Source of the DNA: Oscillatoriales cyanobacterium
Lineage (GTDB): Bacteria > Cyanobacteriota > Cyanobacteriia > Cyanobacteriales > Microcoleaceae
NCBI GenBank assembly: GCA_004293365.1
Contig: RDYN01000031.1
Coordinates: forward strand, 1 to 50,752
Direction of reading: 5' to 3'
Length of the DNA stretch: 50,752 nt
Part shown: positions 7,382 to 17,277 of the stretch, piece by piece
Layout of the letters: every line of letters starts with the position of its first letter
Numbering within the stretch: position 1 is the stretch's first letter
Program-made: the position numbers and the translations under genes
The notes under the pieces: model-generated
The model's database searches: none
Seen by the model: only the letters and a program-made list of their open reading frames with translations
What the model was told of the DNA's origin: nothing

Positions 7382-8833
7382 GTGACACCAAAACTACAGC
7401 CATCTCAAACTCAAAACTTCCGCAAAGAATCACCCAAAGTACCCTGGTTCGAGCGGTTCATTGCACTGGTCGCCCTAGGAAATTTCAGCCTAGTATTATT
7501 TGATATAACTTATGTTCCCGCCCGAGATTTCTACAAACGACAACTACCAGTCCTCACTCAAATATACGACCCATTTAAAGGAATTAAACCCCACCGAGAC
7601 ACCCAGAAATATCTAGAGACCTTAGAACAATTAAAAAATCAAGTAGTGCAAACAGGCTTGCCCTCTCCTCAAGTAGCAGCCAAATTGCAGGAAATAAACA
7701 CTCTGAGCGCGAGAATGATCGACGAAGATCCGTTTCGAGTAGCATCAAAAAGTGGTTCCTTAGAAAAAATTAAAGACCGGATGCGCGATCGCGCCCCGAA
7801 TCCGCAGCAATCAGCAAAACAATCATTCCAAACATTCTGGAGCCAAGAGTATTTAAACAAACAAGGCTGGCAACAAGAAATCAACTGGTTTGATGCCAAA
7901 ATCAAGCCGTTAATCGCCACCAACTATTACCGCACGATCGAAGAAAACGGCGAATTTACCGACAACTTCTGGCAAATCGACCTGCCATTTATTGCCATAT
8001 TCGCGATCGAATTTCTAGCCCGCACCTACTTCATCAGCCGCCGCCACCGCAGCGTCAGTTGGCGATCGGCCATGCTCTGGCGGTGGTACGACATCTTTCT
8101 GTTCCTTCCCTTCTGGCCCCTGTTGCGAGTATTGCCCGTCACAATTCGCATCCACCAAGCCAAAATGCCCGACCTCCAACCCATACGCACCCAAATCAGC
8201 CGGGGTTTCGTCGCCAACTTCGCCCAAGAATTGACCGAAGTAGTAGTAATTCAACTCATCAACCAGATGCAACAATCGATTACCACAGGCGAACTAGCCC
8301 GTCAACTATTTAAATCCCAAAAACAACGCTATCTAGACATCAACAATATCAATGAAATAGAAGCGATCGCCACCCATCTAGTCCAAATCACCGTCTACAA
8401 AGTCCTGCCCCAACTCCAGCCAGACTTAGAAGCCCTCCTGCGGTACAACATAGAATTATTTCTCAAACAATCCCCTCTCTATCAAGGATGGAAGCAAGTA
8501 CCCGGACTGGGAAACCTGCCCGCACAGCTAGCAGAGCAATTAGTTGCAGAACTCTCCAAATTAGTCACCCTCGGCCCCCAGGACGCCTACGAAGCCTTTA
8601 AAATCGCCAGCGAAGACCCCGTAGGTACCAAACTCTCAAGCCAGCTAGTCCAGCATTTCGGGCAAGCTTTAGGAGCCGAACTGCAACAGCAGCAAACCTT
8701 GCAAGAAATACAACTGCTGCTGTGCGACTTCCTAGAAGAGTTCAAAATCAACTACATCCAGCGGTTGAGCGAAGAAGACTTCGAGAAAATTTTAGAACAA
8801 GCTAAAGAATTGCAACGCATAGCCCCGCGTTAG
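7382..8833 (+). CDS. Conserved cyanobacterial membrane protein, function unknown
   Basis: A 483-residue protein starting at GTG 7382, preceded by TTAGGAACTGCCA. It has a membrane segment near residues 26-46 (FIALVALGNFSLVLFDITYV), a soluble helical part of about 150 residues, two more segments at about 200-218 (LPFIAIFAIEFLARTYF) and 234-255 (WYDIFLFLPFWPLLRVLPVTI), and a long helical C-terminal part rich in Gln/Leu. The central pair, with the basic stretch ISRRHRSVSWR between them and a following RVLPVTIRIHQ, recalls the spacing of voltage-sensor or ion-channel helices, but no pore motif is seen. I do not recognise a function; it stands alone. Confidence 0.75.
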   Translation: MTPKLQPSQTQNFRKESPKVPWFERFIALVALGNFSLVLFDITYVPARDFYKRQLPVLTQIYDPFKGIKPHRDTQKYLETLEQLKNQVVQTGLPSPQVAAKLQEINTLSARMIDEDPFRVASKSGSLEKIKDRMRDRAPNPQQSAKQSFQTFWSQEYLNKQGWQQEINWFDAKIKPLIATNYYRTIEENGEFTDNFWQIDLPFIAIFAIEFLARTYFISRRHRSVSWRSAMLWRWYDIFLFLPFWPLLRVLPVTIRIHQAKMPDLQPIRTQISRGFVANFAQELTEVVVIQLINQMQQSITTGELARQLFKSQKQRYLDINNINEIEAIATHLVQITVYKVLPQLQPDLEALLRYNIELFLKQSPLYQGWKQVPGLGNLPAQLAEQLVAELSKLVTLGPQDAYEAFKIASEDPVGTKLSSQLVQHFGQALGAELQQQQTLQEIQLLLCDFLEEFKINYIQRLSEEDFEKILEQAKELQRIAPR

Positions 8834-9270
8834 TTAGTTGACAGTTGACCTGTGACAGTTGACAGTTGGCGAACTAATACTCAATGCCTGATGCTCAATG
8901 CCTGATGCCCTATGCAGGCCGATGCCCCATGCCCCATGCCCCATGCCCTATGCAGGCTAATTCCCCGCTCCGCCAATGGGCTCGTTCCGAAGGCGATTTG
9001 TCACTGGGCGGGCGATCGAGCTAAACTGAGAAACGAGGCCTCCCTTCGATCGGAAGTAGCCCTCAAACTTCTTGGAAGAAACTGTTTCACCTAGGAGTGG
9101 GTCGAACCCACTTTTTTTGTTGCATGAGTCGCAGCCAAACGGCTTAGGGCTAGAAACTGTAACTTGATTCTTTAACAAACCCACCCATTGTTGCTCAATT
9201 GTGGGTAGGCTTTTCAAAGCAGGTTCTGCTTCTGTACGGTTTTCAGTAATTAATGGATTAAACAATTGCT
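8834..9270. other. Repeat-rich region upstream of tnpB
   Basis: 8834-8872 repeats GTTGACAGTTGACCTGTGACA; 8881-8955 repeats CAATGCCTGATGC and CCCCATGCCCCATGC. From about 8960 the sequence changes character and probably belongs to the left end of the tnpB element. A perfect hairpin AGTGGGT-CGA-ACCCACT followed by seven T lies at 9096-9120. A minus-strand open frame of 102 codons (8957-9265) crosses it but is not supported as a gene. Confidence 0.45.
9096..9120 (+). terminator. Rho-independent terminator-like hairpin
   Basis: A 7-bp perfect stem AGTGGGT/ACCCACT with loop CGA, followed by a run of T, on the plus strand. It may isolate tnpB from upstream transcription or be a structural part of the element's left end. 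Confidence 0.55.
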
Positions 9271-10356
9271 ATGCTACTCGGATTCAAAACCGAATTGAAA
9301 CTAAATAACTCTCAGCGCGTAATGTTAGCTAAACACTGTGGAGTAGCACGTCATGCCTGGAACTGGGGATTGTGGCTGACCAAGAATATTCTAGATCGCA
9401 ACAAAGCCAATCCAGACGAAAAACTCAAATTTCCCACTGCTATTGACCTCCATAAACTGTTAGTAGCCTTGGTAAAATCAGAAAATCAGTGGTACTATGA
9501 GTGTTCTAAATCTACACCACAGATCGCATTGATGGCATTGCGCGAAGCTTGGAAACGGTGTTTTAAAAAGACTGCTGGCGTACCTAAGTTCAAGAAAAAA
9601 GGGCGGCGAGATTCTTTCACCTTGGAAGGCACTGTCAAAATCTTGGGGAGTAACAAAATCCAAGTTCCTGTAATTGGTATTCTCAAAACTTACGAAAGAC
9701 TCCCACAAGTATCAATCAAGTCTTGTACGATATCCCGTCAAGCCGACAGGTGGTTTATCAGTTTCAGATTTGATGTAGAACAGCAAGAGTTAGGCAATAC
9801 AACTATTATAGGAGTTGACCTCGGCATTAAATCACTAGCCACTCTCTCAACAGGTTCCGTAGCTTTGGGTGCAAAATCCTACAAGAAATATGCAGCAAAA
9901 CTGTCGAGACTGCAATGGCTAAATCGCCATAAGATTATGGGTTCAAGCAATGGGAATAAAGCACAAGTCAAGATAGCTAGACTGCATAGAAAAATAGCCA
10001 ATATCCGTAAAGATACACTGCACAAGTTGACGACATTACTTGCCAAAAACCACGGTGTAATTGTCATAGAGGATTTGAATGTATCCGGGATGATGAAGAA
10101 TCACAAACTGGCTGCATCTGTTGCTGATATGGGATTCTTTGAATTTCGCCGCCAGTTAACCTACAAATGCGAGTTGTACGGTTCAAAGTTAGTAGTAGTT
10201 GACCGTTGGTTCCCGTCCAGCAGGACTTGCTCTAATTGCTCAAGCAAAAAAGAAACACTCTCCTTGGGCGAGAGAGTGTTTGAATGCGGTAATTGCGGAT
10301 TTGTTATTGACCGCGATTTAAACGCAGCAATTAATTTGTCAAAAACCGTCAGTTAG
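9271..10356 (+). CDS. tnpB: TnpB RNA-guided endonuclease
   Basis: A 361-residue TnpB, the transposon-encoded RNA-guided DNA nuclease related to Cas12. The RuvC triad is intact: Asp183 in IIGVDLGIKSLATLS, Glu267 in VIVIEDLNVSGM and Asp349 in DRDLNAAINL. The zinc-finger cysteines are present (RTCSNCSSKK and FECGNCGF). The N-terminal FKTELKLNNSQRVMLAKHCG and the ARHAWNWGL helix are family-typical. Length is at the short end of normal and no frame damage is seen, so the protein is likely active. No tnpA is adjacent. The guide RNA (omega RNA) is expected to include the end of the gene and the sequence just downstream. Confidence 0.95.
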   Translation: MLLGFKTELKLNNSQRVMLAKHCGVARHAWNWGLWLTKNILDRNKANPDEKLKFPTAIDLHKLLVALVKSENQWYYECSKSTPQIALMALREAWKRCFKKTAGVPKFKKKGRRDSFTLEGTVKILGSNKIQVPVIGILKTYERLPQVSIKSCTISRQADRWFISFRFDVEQQELGNTTIIGVDLGIKSLATLSTGSVALGAKSYKKYAAKLSRLQWLNRHKIMGSSNGNKAQVKIARLHRKIANIRKDTLHKLTTLLAKNHGVIVIEDLNVSGMMKNHKLAASVADMGFFEFRRQLTYKCELYGSKLVVVDRWFPSSRTCSNCSSKKETLSLGERVFECGNCGFVIDRDLNAAINLSKTVS

Positions 10357-10425
10357 GCGGGGATAGTCTATGGACTGGTGAGTGCCGACACCGCCAGGTT
10401 GAAGTAGAAAGTAAACGAAGCTCAA
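10356..10425 (+). ncRNA. Probable omega RNA 3' scaffold of the TnpB element
   Basis: Directly after the tnpB stop, GGCGG (10356-10360) pairs with CCGCC (10391-10395) around an inner AGTC-TATG-GACT hairpin (10365-10376), followed by CAGGTTGAAGTAGAAAGTAAACG. TnpB guide RNAs overlap the gene's 3' end and run off the element's right end into the target flank; position and structure fit, and similar GACACCG-CCAGGTTGAAG tails follow other cyanobacterial tnpB genes. The limits and processing site are guesses. Confidence 0.5.
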
Positions 10426-10439
10426 AGTCCAATATTGTC

Positions 10440-10751
10440 AAATTTTGGGTGACTTTGGGTGGGATTTATGTAACGGTAAAACACTCATATCTAGCGGTCA
10501 AAAACCAGGTCAGTCGATTTGAGATTTGAGACTTCGGCATGAGGTTGAACTGTCGAAGGATTTTAGATTTGAGATTTACTTGCACCTCCGTGAATCTGGG
10601 AGCTCGAACTAGAGTCTAAAATTTTGGGCAGATCCCGAGGGCCCTGTCGGGGCTGGTCTCCGTTTTTTTGGCGGATCGAAGCAAAGCAATCTCAACACCT
10701 GATTTTTCCTTGCCGTGTCCGAGTTCAGGAGTTTTAGTTTAAGTATTCGAT
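10440..10751. other. Intergenic region with a dispersed repeat
   Basis: 10495-10630 repeats the 6845-6960 sequence in diverged form (TTTTAGATTTGAGATT, ACTTGCACCTCCGTGAATC, AGAGTCTAAAATTTTGGGC). No gene seen; the rimP promoter should be near the right end. Confidence 0.5.
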
Positions 10752-11216
10752 ATGACTCATCCCCTAATCCCACAAATCATTGACTTAGCTACCCCCGTTG
10801 CAGAAACACTGGGATTGGAAGTAGTGGGAGCAGTGTTTCACACCAACCAAAATCCTCCCGTCTTGCGGGTAGACATCCGTAACCTTCAGCAAGACACCGG
10901 TTTAGCCGACTGCGAGCGGATGAGTACAGCCCTGGAAGTCGAGTTAGACGCATCCGACATCATCCCCGACGCTTACGTGCTAGAGATTTCCAGTCCCGGA
11001 ATATCCCGATCGCTCACCAGCGATCGAGAATTCATTACTTTTAAAGGTTTCCCCGTCACAGTCACAGCCACCGAACCCGACTCGCGAATCAAAGAGTGGA
11101 AAGGACTACTTGTGGGCAGGGATGAAACAACCGTTTATCTCAATCAAAAAGGGCGACAGGTTAAAATTCCCCGCCCTCAGATTGTCAAAGTTGAACTAGA
11201 CGAAGGTAAGGAGTAA
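10752..11216 (+). CDS. rimP: Ribosome maturation factor RimP
   Basis: A 154-residue RimP (YhbC/DUF150), needed for maturation of the 30S subunit. The N-terminal domain shows [18 protein letters not shown] and VLRVDIRN; the junction [16 protein letters not shown] is the strongest family motif; the C-terminal Sm-like barrel ends in [11 protein letters not shown]. Length is normal. It heads the conserved rimP-nusA-ylxR-infB cluster. A gap of about 310 bases with degenerate repeats separates it from nusA, so a second promoter for nusA is possible. Confidence 0.95.
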   Translation: MTHPLIPQIIDLATPVAETLGLEVVGAVFHTNQNPPVLRVDIRNLQQDTGLADCERMSTALEVELDASDIIPDAYVLEISSPGISRSLTSDREFITFKGFPVTVTATEPDSRIKEWKGLLVGRDETTVYLNQKGRQVKIPRPQIVKVELDEGKE

Positions 11217-11528
11217 AAAAGGGAAATTTTGACTTTTGAGTTGTAGGGGCCGTACCCCCGTGTCTGCCCGATTTGAGTTTTGAGATTGCCTCGCAGGAAG
11301 CTAAAAATGCTTCGCTGCGAGTTAATTTTTAAGAATCACATCTTTAGCCACAGGGTTGAAGTAGAACAACCAATAAATTGTTGCAGCACCCAGATGCCCT
11401 AATGCTATCTTTGTAACTCATCAATCATCAGTTATCACTTTTTTCAACAATTACCGACTGTCAATTACCAATCATCTATTTCCGATTACCAGTTACGTAT
11501 TGCCACAGCAAAAAAAGGAGTGTTTTAT
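11217..11528. other. rimP-nusA spacer
   Basis: No gene. It includes an imperfect hairpin GTAGGGGCCGTACCCCC (11244-11260) and AT-rich degenerate repeats of ATCAATCATCAGTTATC and CAATTACCAATCATC type before the nusA ribosome-binding site. Confidence 0.5.
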
Positions 11529-12821
11529 ATGTCAATGGTTCCCCTGCGCGGACTCAAAGAAATGATCGAAGGTATTAGCAAAGAGCGAAATTTACCCAAA
11601 CACGCCGTCCAAGCAGCATTGCGAGAAGCCCTGCTTAAAGGATACGAACGCTACCGCCGCACCCAAAAACTCGACCACTTCAGCGAAGAATACTTCGACA
11701 ATTTTGATGTAGAATTAGACGCAGAACAAGAAGGTTTTCGCGTTTTAGCTAACAAAACTATTGTCGAAGAAGTCGTCAATCCCGATCACGAAATAGCACT
11801 TTCTGAAGTACAAGAAGTAGCCACAGAAGCTCAGCCTGGGAGCATCGTACTCGTAGATGTAACACCAGATCAAAAAGAATTTGGTCGGATGGCAGCCATC
11901 CAGACCAAACAAGTCCTTGCTCAAAAACTGCGCGACCAACAGCGCAAAATGATTCAAGAAGAGTTTAAAGATTTAGAAGAAACTGTTCTTCAAGCAAGAG
12001 TGCTGAGGTTTGAGAGGCAGTCGGTAATTTTGGCAGTTACCAGCAGCTTCGGTCAGCCGGAAGTAGATGCCGAACTCCCCAAACGCGAACAGTTGCCCAA
12101 CGACAATTACCGTGCGAACGCTACATTCAAGGTTTATCTCAAAAAAGTAGGCGAAGGTTCTACTAGAGGGCCGCAGTTACTTGTTTCTAGAGCAGACGCC
12201 GGTTTGGTGGTTTACCTGTTTGCTAACGAAGTACCAGAAATAGAAGATGGGGTGGTGAGGATTGTCGCCGTAGCTAGGGAGGCAAATCCGCCCTCCCGGC
12301 ACGTCGGCCCCCGGACTAAAATAGCAGTAGATACTCTCGATCGCGATGTAGACCCGGTAGGAGCCTGCATCGGAGCGCGGGGATCGCGAATTCAGGTAGT
12401 AGTCAACGAATTGCGCGGGGAAAAAATAGACGTGATCCGCTGGTCTCCAGATCCTGCAACCTATATTGCTAACGCTCTGAGTCCAGCTAGAGTAGATGAA
12501 GTGCGTTTGGTTGCCCCAGAAGGCAGGCGCGCTCACATTTTGGTCGCGGAAGACCAACTGAGTCTTGCCATTGGTAAAGAAGGTCAGAACGTCCGCCTTG
12601 CAGCCCGCCTCACAGGTTGGAAAATCGATATCAAAGATATTGTTAAGTACGATCGCGAGGCCGAAGACATCAAGTTGGCTGCAGAAGCAAGCAGGCTCGA
12701 AGAGGAAGCATCCGGCTACGACGGCGACGAAGAGGAAGCATCCGGCTACGACGGCGACGAGGAAACGGCAGAATTTGAGGAAGACGAGCCAGCCACGGAC
12801 GAAACCGCAGCCACAGTCTAA
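11529..12821 (+). CDS. nusA: Transcription termination/antitermination factor NusA
   Basis: A 430-residue NusA, which binds RNA polymerase and modulates pausing and termination. Order: NusA N-terminal domain (about 1-125), S1 domain (about 130-200), then KH domains with DPVGACIGARGSRIQ and SLAIGKEGQNVRLAARL. I start at ATG 11529 (MSMVPLRGLKEMI), eight bases after AAGGAG; a GTG nine bases upstream only adds three residues. The C terminus is an acidic tail in which a 30-bp block is perfectly duplicated (12701-12730 and 12731-12760), giving two EEASGYDGDE units. Cyanobacterial NusA lacks the E. coli C-terminal acidic repeats, so this tail is probably lineage-specific. Confidence 0.95.
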   Translation: MSMVPLRGLKEMIEGISKERNLPKHAVQAALREALLKGYERYRRTQKLDHFSEEYFDNFDVELDAEQEGFRVLANKTIVEEVVNPDHEIALSEVQEVATEAQPGSIVLVDVTPDQKEFGRMAAIQTKQVLAQKLRDQQRKMIQEEFKDLEETVLQARVLRFERQSVILAVTSSFGQPEVDAELPKREQLPNDNYRANATFKVYLKKVGEGSTRGPQLLVSRADAGLVVYLFANEVPEIEDGVVRIVAVAREANPPSRHVGPRTKIAVDTLDRDVDPVGACIGARGSRIQVVVNELRGEKIDVIRWSPDPATYIANALSPARVDEVRLVAPEGRRAHILVAEDQLSLAIGKEGQNVRLAARLTGWKIDIKDIVKYDREAEDIKLAAEASRLEEEASGYDGDEEEASGYDGDEETAEFEEDEPATDETAATV

Positions 12822-12924
12822 AAACTGCGACATTCACTTTTATGTTTCTGGTACGGGAGACAAGGAGGAAAATTCCCCTATTCCCCCCTCTCCCACTCTC
12901 CCAACTCTCCCCGAATCACTAGAA

Positions 12925-13239
12925 ATGAAACCGAACTACCGGTGTTGTGCAAGTTGTCGAAAAGTAGCTCCTAAGGAAGCTTTTTGGCGAGTAGTCAGGC
13001 TCTATCCTTCTCATCAGGTACAATTAGATCGCGGCCTCGGTCGTTCCGCTTACCTTTGTCCGGCGAGCCAATGCCTCAAAGCAGCTCAGAAAAAAAATCG
13101 ACTTGGGCGATCGCTCAAAGCGTCTGTGTCTGACGAACTGTACCAAACACTTTGGCAGCGTTTAGCCACATCTGACTGTACATCTGACTCGGAATCGATC
13201 GGGCACCAAACCGACAAGAGTTCGGCCTCGACTGTATAA
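12925..13239 (+). CDS. ylxR: YlxR family RNA-binding protein (DUF448)
   Basis: A 104-residue YlxR protein. The family signature is RCCASCRKVAPKEAFWRVVR, followed by LDRGLGRSAYLCPASQCLKAAQKK, and the KNRLGRSLK basic patch. YlxR is a small RNA-binding or nucleoid-linked protein encoded between nusA and infB in many bacteria, exactly as here. The frame is open far upstream inside nusA, but family alignment points to ATG 12925 (MKPNYRCC). The ribosome-binding site is weak (TCACTAGAA). The last 20 residues are serine/aspartate-rich and likely disordered. Confidence 0.9.
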   Translation: MKPNYRCCASCRKVAPKEAFWRVVRLYPSHQVQLDRGLGRSAYLCPASQCLKAAQKKNRLGRSLKASVSDELYQTLWQRLATSDCTSDSESIGHQTDKSSASTV

Positions 13240-13621
13240 ACCCTCTTGGCAGCCCTACCAGTAATTACCGGTAGCGCCAGCTCTCAAACCCCAATCCGAT
13301 CTGCCCACCAGTCTGGAAAGATTTGTGTCAGATTAGATAAGGGTAGGGTACTAGCAGAGGTATCCTCAAGGTGGAAAGACAAACTTTAAAGATTGATTTG
13401 TGGCAGTTGCCAAAATTCAGACTTGACAATTCTGGCTTTCCCAAAAATACTTGAGAATTCTCCAACCGCAGACTTCAGCGAATTGCATCTTTTAGATAAA
13501 ATTGCTGAGCGAGTACCAAAACCCCGATTCTTGACACTGAATCAATCACAGCGAATGATGTCGTCATTAGAACAAAAAATCAAAATGTAAAAACTGGTTG
13601 GCACAAAAGAGGGCAGAGTGG
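13240..13621. other. ylxR-infB spacer
   Basis: No supported gene; a 65-codon plus-strand frame at 13393-13590 has no recognisable features. The palindromic TACCGGTA lies near 13268. The length of the spacer suggests an own promoter or leader for infB, which I cannot define. Confidence 0.4.
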
Positions 13622-16600
13622 ATGAACAACGGCAAAGTAAGAATTTACGAATTATCACGGGAACTAAATTTGGATAATAAAGACATCTTGGCAGTTTGCG
13701 AGCGGCTCAATATTTCAGTAAAGAGCCACAGCAGCACAATTACAGAATCTGAAGCAGAGCGCATTCGCAAAACGGCGGAAAAATACGTAGCCAGCCACTC
13801 TTCCCCCGGCAAGCCAGCTCCCCCCGAAAGAGCAGCAGCGCCATCTAGAGAACCTGGCCCTCATCCTAACGACCAACAAAAAAAGCAGCAAATTTTAGAA
13901 ATACGCAGTCCAAAAGTACGGCAGGCTGGTGCTTCGTCCCAGCCTGCGGGCAACGAGGAGCAAAAAAAACAGCCTGGGGCCACCGCGGCCACTCCTCCCA
14001 AAGCGCCCGCATCTCAACAACTCCAGCCTCCAGCTAAACCAAATATCAATCGACCTGTGCTGTCGAAGCCAAATGTCGCTGGATCGGCGGCTGCTTCAGA
14101 AACAAGCTCGGAAACTGTAGGTGCGATCGCCCCGGAAACAAGCTCCCAGGCTCAAGCACCTGCGGCACCTCAACCGCCGTCAGAAAAGGCTCCAGAACGC
14201 ACACTCCGCCCGCCGGTCGCCCCTCCAGCGCCGCCCGGAGCAAAACTCACGTCGCCACCAGTCAGAGCGGCGTCCGAGTCGGCTAGCCGCAACCCACAAA
14301 CTCTGGGAAACAAGCCAGTCCTGAAACTTGCCAGAACCGAGCAAGACCAATCAGAACAGGGAGAAACTCTGGAAGCGCCGGCGAAACCGAGCCGCCCCAG
14401 CAGACCTGCCCCAGGAGGTAGCGACGTTCAAAGACCTCGCCCAGGTGCTGGTGGGCCAGTGAAAACAGCACTTGCCGATCGACCCCAGCAGGGCGGCCCG
14501 CGCCGGAGCCTTGCCCCCGCAACGTCAGCCGCCGGGCTTCGCAGCCGGGGCGGTGACATCTCAGCCACCGGAGATGACGCAGACGATGACGGAGACGATA
14601 CGTCGTTGTTGCTGGATACTCTTCTCCTTCCCAAGCCGACGCTGCCAAAGCCAGCCAAAAAGACACAGGTCATTTGGGAAGAAGATGATGACGAAAACTC
14701 AGATGCAGCCAAAGCAGCCAAAGCAGCCAAGGCCAAAAATCGTCGCCTCAAACCCATAGACGAGGATGACGATGACTTAGAAAATGGCTTGGATCTGCCA
14801 GCACCAGTCACCGTCAGCCTGTCTTTAGCCCGCCCAGCTAAGGCAAAGGGACAAGCAGCACCAAAGTCAACACCAGCTCCGGGCGCACCCGGCAGCAGCG
14901 GCAAAAATAAGAGACCGGGCCCCTCTCACGATAAAAGCTCTTCTGGTTCTTCCGGGGGACGCGGCAACCGCGGTAAAACAGCCGAAGCTAAGGTAGAACG
15001 TCCAGAAAAGCTGCTGCTGAGCAGACCGATGACCGTTCAAGAACTAGCAGTTACTTTGGCTGTTCCCGAAACCGAAATTATTAAGAGGCTGTTCTCTAAA
15101 GGCATTGCGGTCAACATTACCGAAACCCTGGACATTCCAGCGGTGAGAATGGTAGCCGAAGAAATGGGTGTAGAGGTAGAAACCCCAGAAAAAGTAGCTC
15201 CAGCCCTCAAAGTGATCGAGATGCTGGACGAAGCAGATTTGGAATACCTCGAACGCCGTCCGCCAGTGGTAACAATTATGGGTCACGTGGATCACGGCAA
15301 AACTACCTTGCTCGACTCGATCCGCAAAACAAAGGTGGCTCAGGGAGAAGCTGGAGGGATTACCCAGCATATCGGTGCTTACCACGTGGATGTGGTACAC
15401 GAAGGCAACAGCCAACAGGTGGTATTTTTGGATACTCCAGGTCACGAAGCCTTTACAGCAATGCGGGCTCGTGGAACCCGGGTGACAGACATCGCCATCT
15501 TGGTGGTGGCGGCGGACGACGGCGTGCGTCCCCAGACAATTGAAGCTATCAGCCACGCGAAAGCTGCGAAAGTGCCAATTGTCGTGGCTATTAATAAAGT
15601 TGACAAGGAGGGCGCTCAGCCGGAACGGGTGAAGCAAGAGCTGACTGAGTACGGCTTGGTCGCAGATGACTGGGGCGGCGATATCACGATGGTTCCAGTC
15701 AGCGCTATCCGAGGCGAAAACCTCGATACGCTGTTGGAAATGATCCTGACAGTCGCGGAAATGGAAGACCTCAATGCCAACCCGAACCGACCTGCTAAGG
15801 GTACTGTGATTGAAGCTCACCTCGACAAGGCAAGGGGCCCTGTGGCAACTCTGTTGGTGCAAAACGGTACTCTGCGAGTGGGCGATATTGTGGTCGCAGG
15901 CTCGGCTCTGGGTAAGGTGCGGGCAATGATCGACGATCGCGGCGATCGCGTAGAACAAGCAACTCCATCCTTCGCGGTGGAAGTGCTGGGCTTGCGGGAA
16001 GTTCCTCGCGCTGGAGACGAGTTTGATGTCTTCGCAAACGAAAAAGAAGCAGCGGCGATCGCCAGCGGCAGAGCTACATCCCAACGAGATTCACGCCTGC
16101 TGCAAGGCGGCCGGATCAGCCTCAGCGGCTTCTCTCAACAAGCTAAGGAAGGCGTTCTCAAGGAACTCAACTTGATCTTGAAGGCAGATGTCCAAGGCTC
16201 CCTCGAAGCAATTGTCGGCGCTCTAACTCAACTTCCTCAAAAAGAAGTTCAACTCCGACTGCTGCTATCTGCTCCTGGGGAAATCACAGAAACTGATATT
16301 GACCTCGCCGCAGCCAGTAATGCTGTGATTATCGGGTTCAATACTACTCTCGCCAGCGGCGCTCGCCAAGCGGCAGACCAAGCGGGGGTAGACGTGCGGG
16401 AATACAGCATCATCTACAAACTCTTGGATGATATTCAAGGCGCGATGGAAGGCTTGCTGGAACCTGAATTGGTGGAAGAACCTCTGGGAAGCGTGGAAGT
16501 CCGTGCTGTGTTCGCGATCGGTCGCGGGGCTGTGGCTGGATGTTACGTCCTCGAAGGCAAGGTCATCCGCAACTGTAAGGTGCGGGTGCGCCGTGGCAAC

Positions 16601-16774
16601 AGTGTCGTTTACGAAGGTGTCCTCGACTCCCTCAAACGGATGAAGGAAGATGCCAAGGAAGTCAATACTGGCTATGAATGCGGTATTTCCTTGAGCGGGT
16701 TTAGCGACTGGGCCGAAGGCGATATTATTGAAGCCTACCGGATGGTTACTAAGCGCCGCACGCTCTCTCAATAG
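13622..16774 (+). CDS. infB: Translation initiation factor IF-2
   Basis: A 1050-residue IF-2, the GTPase that brings initiator tRNA to the ribosome. The N-terminal IF2_N module ([17 protein letters not shown]) is followed by about 400 disordered residues rich in Pro/Ala/Ser and acidic runs, a second IF2_N module ([19 protein letters not shown]), then the G domain with GHVDHGKT (about 554-561), [15 protein letters not shown] and NKVDK, and the C-terminal barrel domains ending in [14 protein letters not shown]. The length fits cyanobacterial IF-2, which has a long N-terminal extension. I choose ATG 13622 because the family starts there; GAGGG lies about 10 bases upstream, and an upstream TTG (13598) adds eight residues. 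Confidence 0.97.
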   Translation: MNNGKVRIYELSRELNLDNKDILAVCERLNISVKSHSSTITESEAERIRKTAEKYVASHSSPGKPAPPERAAAPSREPGPHPNDQQKKQQILEIRSPKVRQAGASSQPAGNEEQKKQPGATAATPPKAPASQQLQPPAKPNINRPVLSKPNVAGSAAASETSSETVGAIAPETSSQAQAPAAPQPPSEKAPERTLRPPVAPPAPPGAKLTSPPVRAASESASRNPQTLGNKPVLKLARTEQDQSEQGETLEAPAKPSRPSRPAPGGSDVQRPRPGAGGPVKTALADRPQQGGPRRSLAPATSAAGLRSRGGDISATGDDADDDGDDTSLLLDTLLLPKPTLPKPAKKTQVIWEEDDDENSDAAKAAKAAKAKNRRLKPIDEDDDDLENGLDLPAPVTVSLSLARPAKAKGQAAPKSTPAPGAPGSSGKNKRPGPSHDKSSSGSSGGRGNRGKTAEAKVERPEKLLLSRPMTVQELAVTLAVPETEIIKRLFSKGIAVNITETLDIPAVRMVAEEMGVEVETPEKVAPALKVIEMLDEADLEYLERRPPVVTIMGHVDHGKTTLLDSIRKTKVAQGEAGGITQHIGAYHVDVVHEGNSQQVVFLDTPGHEAFTAMRARGTRVTDIAILVVAADDGVRPQTIEAISHAKAAKVPIVVAINKVDKEGAQPERVKQELTEYGLVADDWGGDITMVPVSAIRGENLDTLLEMILTVAEMEDLNANPNRPAKGTVIEAHLDKARGPVATLLVQNGTLRVGDIVVAGSALGKVRAMIDDRGDRVEQATPSFAVEVLGLREVPRAGDEFDVFANEKEAAAIASGRATSQRDSRLLQGGRISLSGFSQQAKEGVLKELNLILKADVQGSLEAIVGALTQLPQKEVQLRLLLSAPGEITETDIDLAAASNAVIIGFNTTLASGARQAADQAGVDVREYSIIYKLLDDIQGAMEGLLEPELVEEPLGSVEVRAVFAIGRGAVAGCYVLEGKVIRNCKVRVRRGNSVVYEGVLDSLKRMKEDAKEVNTGYECGISLSGFSDWAEGDIIEAYRMVTKRRTLSQ

Positions 16775-17277
16775 TTTTGAGTTGTGAGTGTTGAGTTGGA
16801 AGAGAATTTTTGAGTGAAGGCAACTTGCATTGCCGATCGCTCTCAACTATTCTCTTCACTCAATACTCCCAAACTCATCTGACAGTTGACATTTGACCGA
16901 AGGAAGAAGGAAGAAGGAAGAAGGAAGAAGGAATTAATAACTTCCTAATCGTTTTTACCCTTGCTTAAAATTCAAAATTAGCTCGCTCAAATAAAAATTA
17001 CCCAAATAAACCCGATTTCTGCTCGTAAGTCCTCGGTTTGACCCCTAAATATTTACTCATCGCATCGGTTTCAGAGTGAATAGTGCATCCCAAAATCTCA
17101 AAATTCCAAATTCAAAACTCATATAGCGGTTCTCAAGCATGGTGAGGTATGCTTGCGTGCCCTGTTTGCCCAATGCCCTATGCCCAATGCCCAATGCCCT
17201 ATGCCCTATGCCCTATCCCCAGTCGTACCTCATCTATTTGAGACTCGGCTATAATTCATAACTAATAATTAATTAAA
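16775..17277. repeat. Intergenic repeats downstream of infB
   Basis: No gene. GAAGGAA is tandemly repeated at 16900-16932 and CCCAATGCCCTATG-type units at 17166-17220. AAACCCGATTTCTGCTCG near 17009 resembles part of the hairpin repeat found at 1-99. Confidence 0.7.

Larger units (their letters stand above)
9271..10440 (+). mobile_element. IS200/IS605-superfamily element carrying tnpB only
   Basis: Contains an intact tnpB with a structured RNA-like segment directly after it and no tnpA Y1 transposase or serine recombinase in the window. Exact ends cannot be read; the left end may lie as far upstream as about 8960. A tnpB-only element would need a transposase in trans. Confidence 0.6.

Noticed and set aside
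8957..9265. 102-codon minus-strand frame upstream of tnpB
   Set aside because: Runs across a terminator-like hairpin and opposite to tnpB; probably part of the element's left end. Could be revisited if homologues of the SSPKPFGCDSCNKKSGF segment are found.
13393..13590. 65-codon frame before infB
   Set aside because: No ribosome-binding site or recognisable motif.
15044..16084. 346-codon minus-strand frame inside infB
   Set aside because: Shadow of a strongly supported gene; His/Cys-rich nonsense peptide.
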